The notes beneath the pieces were generated by a model. The model made no database searches and had not been told where the DNA came from. It saw only the letters and a program-made list of their open reading frames with translations. A DNA stretch of 16,867 bases, from assembly GCA_964345825.1 (NCBI GenBank), contig CAYFSI010000023.1, positions 1-16,867 of the forward strand. The letters are read 5' to 3'. A program made the translations under genes and the position numbers. Below, piece by piece: positions 12,324-16,867 of the stretch; the stretch's first letter is position 1, and each line of letters begins with the position of its first letter. The stretch comes from JAAYDH01 sp964345825. GTDB lineage: Bacteria > Bacillota_I > Bacilli_A > RFN20 > CAG-826.

Positions 12324-13961
12324 TTATTTTCTTTCCATTCTTCCATAAATTCCGTAAGAGCCATCGAGATTATAAACATCATATCCGTGAGCTCTTAAAA
12401 TGCGTTCAGCATTATAGCTTCTTGTTCCAGACTCACAATAAGCGACAATCTTCCGATCTTTTGGTATCTCATGATATCTTTGATATAGTTCACTAATATC
12501 GATATGAATTGAGCCTTCAATATAACCATGAGAGAGTCGCTCTAATTCACTTCGCACATCAAGGAATAAAACTCCTTCTTTTTTTAGATTTTCAATGTCA
12601 TACCATTGGTAAGTCTTAGACAAACCAAGGATGACATTTTGAGCGACGTAACCTGCCAGATTTACGATATCTTTTGCACTGCTAAATGGCGGAGCATAGG
12701 TTAATTCAAGCTCTTGTAAATCAGTTACTTTCATCTTTGCTTTTATGGCAGTAGAGATAATATCAATTCGTTTATCAACACCTTTTTCTCCCACTGCTTG
12801 TGCACCTAAAATCATTTCGCTATCTGGATTAAAAATGACTTTTAAGTTAATGAGAGTAGCACCAGGATAATAACCAGCGTGATCATTAGCTTCAAGATGT
12901 ATCACTCGATAATTCTGACCTTTCAATTGCCTTTCGTTTAAACCAGTAGAGGCAAGGGTCTTATCAAATACTCTTACAATAGCAGTCCCAATTGAGCCGC
13001 GATTAGTAACTGGTAAACCACTAAGAATATCCGCTAATTGGCGACCTTGTCTATTGGCAGGGGATGCTAGAGATATTAGAGCGTCTTGACCATTAATTTG
13101 ATTCTTTACGATAATTGCATCTCCAACAGCATATATATCAGGACTTGACGTCAGATATTTCTCATCAACAACAATTCCACTTTTAATTCCAAGCTTTAAG
13201 CCTGCTTTTGCGGCTAAATCGGTATCAGGAACGACTCCAATTGAAGCAATAATGAAGTTAACTTTGATTTTTTCTCCATTTTTTAAATGAATTTGACCAT
13301 TGTCAATTAATGTTATCTCGTTATTAATAAATACCTTGACACCATTTTTGATTAAGGTTTCTTCTGCAAAGGCGGCCATCTCAGGATCAAAAGGAGTTAG
13401 TACTTGAGGAGCTTTTTCAACTATTGTTACTTCAAGTCCTTTTTTGGCAAGATTTTCAGCGACTTCAAGGCCAATAAAACCAGCGCCAATTATTAAAACA
13501 CTTTTTGGATTATGCTCTTTGATAAACTTCATAATTTCATCTAAGTGAGGAATGTTCCTTAAAACAAAATGGGGTATCGTATCAATTCCATCTATATTTG
13601 GAATAATTGGCTTGGCTCCAGTCGATATAATTAGTTTGTCATAAGTTTCTTCATAAGATTGGCTATCTTTAATATAAGTGATTGTCTTATTCTGAGGGTT
13701 AATGTCCGTCACTTCACAATTTGAGCGAATCACAAGATTGAATTTCTTGATTAACTCATCTTCTCGGGTCACTAAAAGACGGGAACGACTATTGATTTCT
13801 CCAGACATGAAATAGGGAAGTCCACAGTTAGCAAAAGAGACAAAAGGTCCTTTTTCAAAAACAATAATTTCATCATCAATATTTAAGCGGCGGTAGCGAT
13901 TAGCAAAGCTCATTCCTCCCGCGACTCCACCAATAACAACTATTTTCTGTTTCTTTTTCAT
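12324..13961 (-). CDS. cdr: CoA-disulfide / persulfide reductase with C-terminal rhodanese (CoADR-Rhd)
   Basis: A 545-residue FAD-dependent enzyme that uses NAD(P)H to reduce CoA disulfide, CoA persulfide or polysulfide. FAD-binding VVIGGVAGGMS (8-18) opens the protein. SFANCGLPY (42-50) holds the single redox cysteine C46, typical of CoADR/NADH-oxidase rather than dithiol reductases. VLIIGAGFIGLEVA (155-168) binds NAD(P)H and IYAVGDA (276-282) is the second FAD motif. After the dimerization domain (about 330-440) a rhodanese domain follows, with DVRSELERLSHGYIEGS (468-484) and the active loop CESGTRS (C509). The open frame extends further upstream, but I place the start at ATG 13961, which has AAAGGGA 9 nt upstream and fits the family N-terminus. 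It is cotranscribed with the small rhodanese; the pair suggests reactive-sulfur and oxidant defence. Confidence 0.93.
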   Translation of the reverse strand: MKKKQKIVVIGGVAGGMSFANRYRRLNIDDEIIVFEKGPFVSFANCGLPYFMSGEINSRSRLLVTREDELIKKFNLVIRSNCEVTDINPQNKTITYIKDSQSYEETYDKLIISTGAKPIIPNIDGIDTIPHFVLRNIPHLDEIMKFIKEHNPKSVLIIGAGFIGLEVAENLAKKGLEVTIVEKAPQVLTPFDPEMAAFAEETLIKNGVKVFINNEITLIDNGQIHLKNGEKIKVNFIIASIGVVPDTDLAAKAGLKLGIKSGIVVDEKYLTSSPDIYAVGDAIIVKNQINGQDALISLASPANRQGRQLADILSGLPVTNRGSIGTAIVRVFDKTLASTGLNERQLKGQNYRVIHLEANDHAGYYPGATLINLKVIFNPDSEMILGAQAVGEKGVDKRIDIISTAIKAKMKVTDLQELELTYAPPFSSAKDIVNLAGYVAQNVILGLSKTYQWYDIENLKKEGVLFLDVRSELERLSHGYIEGSIHIDISELYQRYHEIPKDRKIVAYCESGTRSYNAERILRAHGYDVYNLDGSYGIYGRMERK

Positions 13962-13988
13962 GAGTTTTGTTCCCTTTTTTATAAAAAA

Positions 13989-14018
13989 ATAATAACTTTT
14001 TAATGGAAGCAAAAGCAA
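13989..14018 (-). promoter_or_regulatory. Candidate promoter of the CoADR-rhodanese operon
   Basis: The -35 box TTGCTT (14018 to 14013), an 18-nt spacer and the -10 box TATTAT (13994 to 13989). A second TTGCTT repeats 6 nt downstream. The region is very AT-rich, so the match is less specific than usual. Confidence 0.45.
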
Positions 14019-14033
14019 GATATATGCTTTTTA

Positions 14034-14080
14034 AAATAAAATAAAAACCAGTATCATTTTAAAAATATTCTGACACTGGT
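14034..14080 (-). terminator. Rho-independent terminator upstream of the CoADR operon
   Basis: ACCAGTGTC (14080 to 14072) pairs with GATACTGGT (14056 to 14048), with one G-U pair, and is followed by TTTTTATTTTATTTT on the minus strand. It is about 160 nt past the DUF2971 stop codon and would end transcripts entering from the right. Confidence 0.8.
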
Positions 14081-14238
14081 AAGATATTTTTTGTCTTTAA
14101 CGTACTGTAGTAGTCCCTATTTATTTTTTGCTACAAATTATTCCGACTGTAACAATACACGCCTATTTACCATCAATTTTGGTTTCGCTTATGTCAATCT
14201 ATTTTAATCTTAAAATCAACCAATCATAGAAAATTGTG
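14081..14238. other. AT-rich junction between core-like genes and the accessory end
   Basis: A 158-nt non-coding stretch between the terminator and the DUF2971 stop codon. I see no gene, tRNA fragment or clear repeat in it. Because genes to the left look like ordinary core metabolism and those to the right include a serine recombinase, the border of an integrated element could fall here; this is inferred from context only. Confidence 0.3.
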
Positions 14239-15762
14239 TTACAACTTCTTCCCTGTTTTTTCAAGCTTATACTCGGTTTTTGAAAGATTGAATGTAAAAC
14301 AACTATCTCCTATGAATCTTTTTAAATAAGGAATTGTTCTTCTGTTAAAATCAAATTTTTGACCAAAATAATATTCGATTGGAGAGGTCTCAATTGACAC
14401 ACCCACTTCTGTTGTACTATTGGAATGTTTGCGATTCAAACAAATAATATAGCGAAATTCTTTTTCATAGGACCAGTCACTAAACTTTTTAAATAACTGA
14501 TTTATCTGCAATATAAAGGAAATGGTTTTATCGTCAAAACAAGAATAAATCAATTTGAAAAAACTGGTATCCGTTTTTCTTTTAGCACTGTAATTGACGT
14601 AACCATATATACAAAAATCAATTTGCGCTTCTTTTTCTATTTTAGAAATAATATCAGGAGGATAATAACTGGTACAGAAGCCACTGTGTGAATCGCCATA
14701 GTGAGACCACATCAAAATATTGTCGTTATCACCAGTTGTGCAAAAGATTCTATAACTGTTAGAAGTAAAATCGTATGGCTTGCCAACATAATCAGCATCT
14801 AAGTCAAATGGGTCGTTAAGTTGCGATTTAGTTGAAAAATAAATTTCATTATTCTCTATAACTTTTCTTGTATATGTATACTCGTCTTTATTAATATCAA
14901 ATTCTTCTTCTGATGATTTACCGAACCTTCTATATTTGAATTGAGGTTTGTTTGGCAACATAGCTATTCTCGCATAGCTAATAAAAAAACCAATGCTCTT
15001 CCCAAACCAATTAATTGATATTTTGTTAAAAGGTGATGCGTTACCATCAATAATTAGCATCGTTACTTCTTCTTCAGTAGAATTAATATCAACTTTATGG
15101 ATTATTGCTTTTTCTTCAAATAAAACCGAACGCTTAGTGTACCTAGATGCTTCTGAAATAAAAATATGGGATTGTCCATCATAATCCTCGTAGGCAAAAG
15201 GCAATAAACTATCCTTTTGAGCAATTATGTTTTGCATATTTGCATTCCCTCTTGGAAAAGCGGCCATAATTATTTCTAGCCTAATTAGAGTAAGTAAAAA
15301 ATCATTGAATTGCTCATACTGAATAGATTTATTTGGTCTTATTCTTGGCCAATCTAGAGTTGGAGAAACACCTTCTTCATTCAATAAAGATATTTCAACG
15401 TTTCTCAAGTCATCAATAGAAATAACATTAATCTCTTTACCAATAGGTAATCTTTCAAGAAGATTAATGATTCTTTTTGAAGTGAGATTGCAAATAAGAT
15501 AAAGTCTTGAAAAATCTATCGTTCTTAGCTTAAAATTTTTCGGAAATATTATTTGTCTAAACGCTTGGAAGTTGTCTTCGCCAATATACTTAATATCAAT
15601 GTATGAATTTGCTGGAATGTCCAGTCTTGCCAATCCTGTATTAGTAAAAAAATCATAATCCTCACAATCAGATATACTTTCATGAGCCATCCGTATTTTG
15701 TTAAGGATATCTCTCGTTTCTTGTTCAAATAAATTCTTACTACTATCGTTCATAATTTTCAT
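14239..15762 (-). CDS. DUF2971-domain protein with an unrecognised N-terminal domain
   Basis: A 507-residue protein with no signal peptide or membrane helix. The C-terminal half (about 275-500) matches DUF2971: YTRKVIENNEIYFSTKSQLNDPFD (297-320), MWSHYGDSHSGFC (351-363), and a later WSYEKEFRYI block (about 433-442). These are the invariant landmarks of that family, whose biochemistry I do not know. The N-terminal 270 residues, with an NVISIDDLRNVEI region (112-124) and LLTLIRLEIIMAAFP (156-170), are not recognised. DUF2971 proteins are often accessory and found near mobile elements, as here beside a serine recombinase. Two starts compete: ATG 15762 (after GGA) and ATG 15753, which lies 7 nt past a TATAAT. 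It is divergent from the recombinase unit. A defence or cargo role is an inference from context. Confidence 0.8.
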   Translation of the reverse strand: MKIMNDSSKNLFEQETRDILNKIRMAHESISDCEDYDFFTNTGLARLDIPANSYIDIKYIGEDNFQAFRQIIFPKNFKLRTIDFSRLYLICNLTSKRIINLLERLPIGKEINVISIDDLRNVEISLLNEEGVSPTLDWPRIRPNKSIQYEQFNDFLLTLIRLEIIMAAFPRGNANMQNIIAQKDSLLPFAYEDYDGQSHIFISEASRYTKRSVLFEEKAIIHKVDINSTEEEVTMLIIDGNASPFNKISINWFGKSIGFFISYARIAMLPNKPQFKYRRFGKSSEEEFDINKDEYTYTRKVIENNEIYFSTKSQLNDPFDLDADYVGKPYDFTSNSYRIFCTTGDNDNILMWSHYGDSHSGFCTSYYPPDIISKIEKEAQIDFCIYGYVNYSAKRKTDTSFFKLIYSCFDDKTISFILQINQLFKKFSDWSYEKEFRYIICLNRKHSNSTTEVGVSIETSPIEYYFGQKFDFNRRTIPYLKRFIGDSCFTFNLSKTEYKLEKTGKKL

Positions 15763-15833
15763 TATATTCCAAAACGACTTGCACTTCTTTCTTTTTTGAT
15801 GGATTTATAGACACATAAGGAACAGGCACCACT

Positions 15834-16034
15834 ATGCATAATAAAGACAAGGTTATCTTTGATAAGAAACTCCCATATGAATATAACATCTGTCTTTATA
15901 TCTTAGAAGAATTATGCGATAAGGGGTTTATCGATGTTTTTGAGATGACAGAAGCCATAATTCTTCTAAGAAAGAAATACAAAATGCCTGTTATAAGTAT
16001 CTATGGTAAAAAAGACAATAATTCCAGCGACTAA
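15834..16034 (+). CDS. Small protein upstream of and overlapping the serine recombinase
   Basis: A 66-residue protein, not recognised. The first half is mixed (KLPYEYNICLYILEEL, 12-27). It is followed by a helix-rich segment with DKGFIDVFEMTEAIILLRKKY (29-49), faintly like the short helical tails seen in SHOCT-type domains, and a polar end. There is no signal peptide or membrane segment. Its last 32 nt overlap the recombinase start, so the two are almost certainly translated together. I recall small proteins of this size before resolvase genes in Bacillota elements, where they may be accessory or directionality factors; that is a guess. The ribosome binding region (AAGGAACAGG) is somewhat far from the ATG at 15834. 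Confidence 0.65.
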   Translation: MHNKDKVIFDKKLPYEYNICLYILEELCDKGFIDVFEMTEAIILLRKKYKMPVISIYGKKDNNSSD

Positions 16035-16867
16035 GAAGTTAGGAAAAGAATTAATAAAAGAAGCTAGTCCAGAACATAAACTAAGAGTCTGTGCTTATGT
16101 TAGAGTGTCCACCGAAAGTGAAGAACAACTAGAATCTTTTAACGCTCAAATTGGTAGATACAAAAGAATAATACAAGAAGAATACGCGGATACATGGGAA
16201 TTCGTTGGAATCTTTGCGGATACTGAATCAGGCACATCTATAGATAAAAGAGAAGAATTTCAAGACATGATGGATAAATGTCGAGAAGGACTTATTGATC
16301 TTATCTTAGTTAAACAAATGTCCAGGTTTGGAAGAAACACAATAAACACTCTTCAGGCAATATATGAATTAAGGAATCTAAGTGTTGAGGTTTATTTTGA
16401 AACCGATGAGCTATATGCATCTAATTCGAAGTTGGATTTTATGCTTACCATGTATTCCGCTTTAGCGCAGGAAGAATCTCGACAACAATCAGTAAGAGTG
16501 TCATCTGGCATCCATGAAAGAATGGAATCGGGTAATATCTCTAAAAGAGTTAGACCAATATTAGGATATAGAAAAGATACCTTTGATAAGATTTATATCT
16601 ATGAACCTGAAGCTATCGCTATTAGAACAGTATTTATGCTATTTGTGTCTAATATCAAGATGCACGATGTTGATAGATTTATTAGAAGAGATTTTGCGTC
16701 GTTAAACTTTTCTAAATCATTTAGAAATAGAATGTATGAAGGCATTATCTCTAATCCAAGATATAAAGGAGATGTTGTTCTTCAGAAAACATTTAAAAGT
16801 AACTATGTTAACGGAATGATAAAAAGGAATAAAGGTGAAAGACCTATCTATATTTATGAAGGATATC
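16003..16867 (+). CDS. Large serine recombinase, 5' part (runs off the right edge)
   Basis: The frame is open from ATG 16003 to the window end, giving 288 residues without a stop. After a basic leader (1-26) comes the resolvase catalytic domain: LRVCAYVRVSTESEEQ (27-42) with R34 and nucleophile S36, a D-T-E-S-G-T-S block (73-79), MSRFGRNT (106-113) with catalytic arginines, and LAQEESRQQS (154-163) leading into the long helix. Next is the recombinase zinc-beta/DNA-binding region with GYRKD and SNPRYKGD. This layout is that of a large serine integrase or transposon resolvase, which catalyses site-specific integration and excision. The start has no ribosome binding site; it overlaps the small upstream gene, implying coupled translation. 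It marks an integrated element; the rest, including the zinc domain and coiled coil, lies outside. Confidence 0.93.
   Translation, partial: MVKKTIIPATKKLGKELIKEASPEHKLRVCAYVRVSTESEEQLESFNAQIGRYKRIIQEEYADTWEFVGIFADTESGTSIDKREEFQDMMDKCREGLIDLILVKQMSRFGRNTINTLQAIYELRNLSVEVYFETDELYASNSKLDFMLTMYSALAQEESRQQSVRVSSGIHERMESGNISKRVRPILGYRKDTFDKIYIYEPEAIAIRTVFMLFVSNIKMHDVDRFIRRDFASLNFSKSFRNRMYEGIISNPRYKGDVVLQKTFKSNYVNGMIKRNKGERPIYIYEGY

Noticed and set aside
12324..14018. Longer N-terminus for the CoADR-Rhd protein
   Set aside because: The extra 19 residues cover the AT-rich promoter region and lack a ribosome binding site, while ATG 13961 has one and matches the FAD-binding N-terminus.
1..16867. CRISPR array, insertion sequence or rRNA
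   Set aside because: I saw no regularly spaced repeats, no transposase motif and no rRNA segment. The only mobile-element gene is the serine recombinase at the right edge.

Overview
The window looks like a chromosomal segment of a low-GC Gram-positive bacterium (Bacillota, probably Bacilli or a Mollicutes-adjacent uncultured lineage). The evidence is the AT-rich sequence, AAGGAG-type ribosome binding sites, TATAAT promoters, and a yybP-ykoY riboswitch upstream of a P-type ATPase. Tryptophan is read from TGG and the long ORFs stay open under the standard code, so a Mycoplasma-type code is unlikely. This placement rests on reading by eye; no database search was made.

Layout from the left: (1) A minus-strand tRNA cluster, Thr(CGT)-Val(GAC)-terminator-Gly(CCC), the last cut by the window edge. 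(2) A 928-residue type II P-type cation ATPase behind a predicted Mn2+ riboswitch. (3) A run of minus-strand housekeeping and stress genes: zinc-ribbon membrane protein, flavodoxin-fold NAD(P)H oxidoreductase, MGMT-family protein, RhlE-type DEAD-box helicase, and a PlsC-like acyltransferase with a C-terminal zinc ribbon. (4) One plus-strand extended SDR gene. (5) tRNA-Leu(CAA), then a divergent short gene encoding only the N-terminal part of a sigma-70/ECF factor. (6) A glutathione-peroxidase-family gene and tRNA-Arg(CCG). (7) A two-gene membrane operon, YwaF/TMEM164-like then YhhN/TMEM86-like. (8) A sulfur/redox pair: CoA-disulfide reductase with fused rhodanese, followed by a single-domain rhodanese. 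(9) From about 14.1 kb, an accessory-looking end: a 507-residue DUF2971 protein divergent from a 66-residue orphan protein, which overlaps a large serine recombinase running off the right edge. This last part is probably one end of an integrated element.

Functional themes: metal homeostasis (riboswitch plus pump), thiol/peroxide defence (GPx, CoADR-Rhd, rhodanese, quinone-reductase-like flavoprotein), and membrane lipid metabolism (PlsC-like protein and the YwaF/YhhN pair). The most interesting non-coding observation is a 10-mer, TTATCGCTTA, placed just upstream of the -35 of two unlinked tRNA promoters, with a third inverted copy around the start of one of those transcripts. No CRISPR array, rRNA gene or transposase was seen, and no gene-free stretch exceeds 300 bases.
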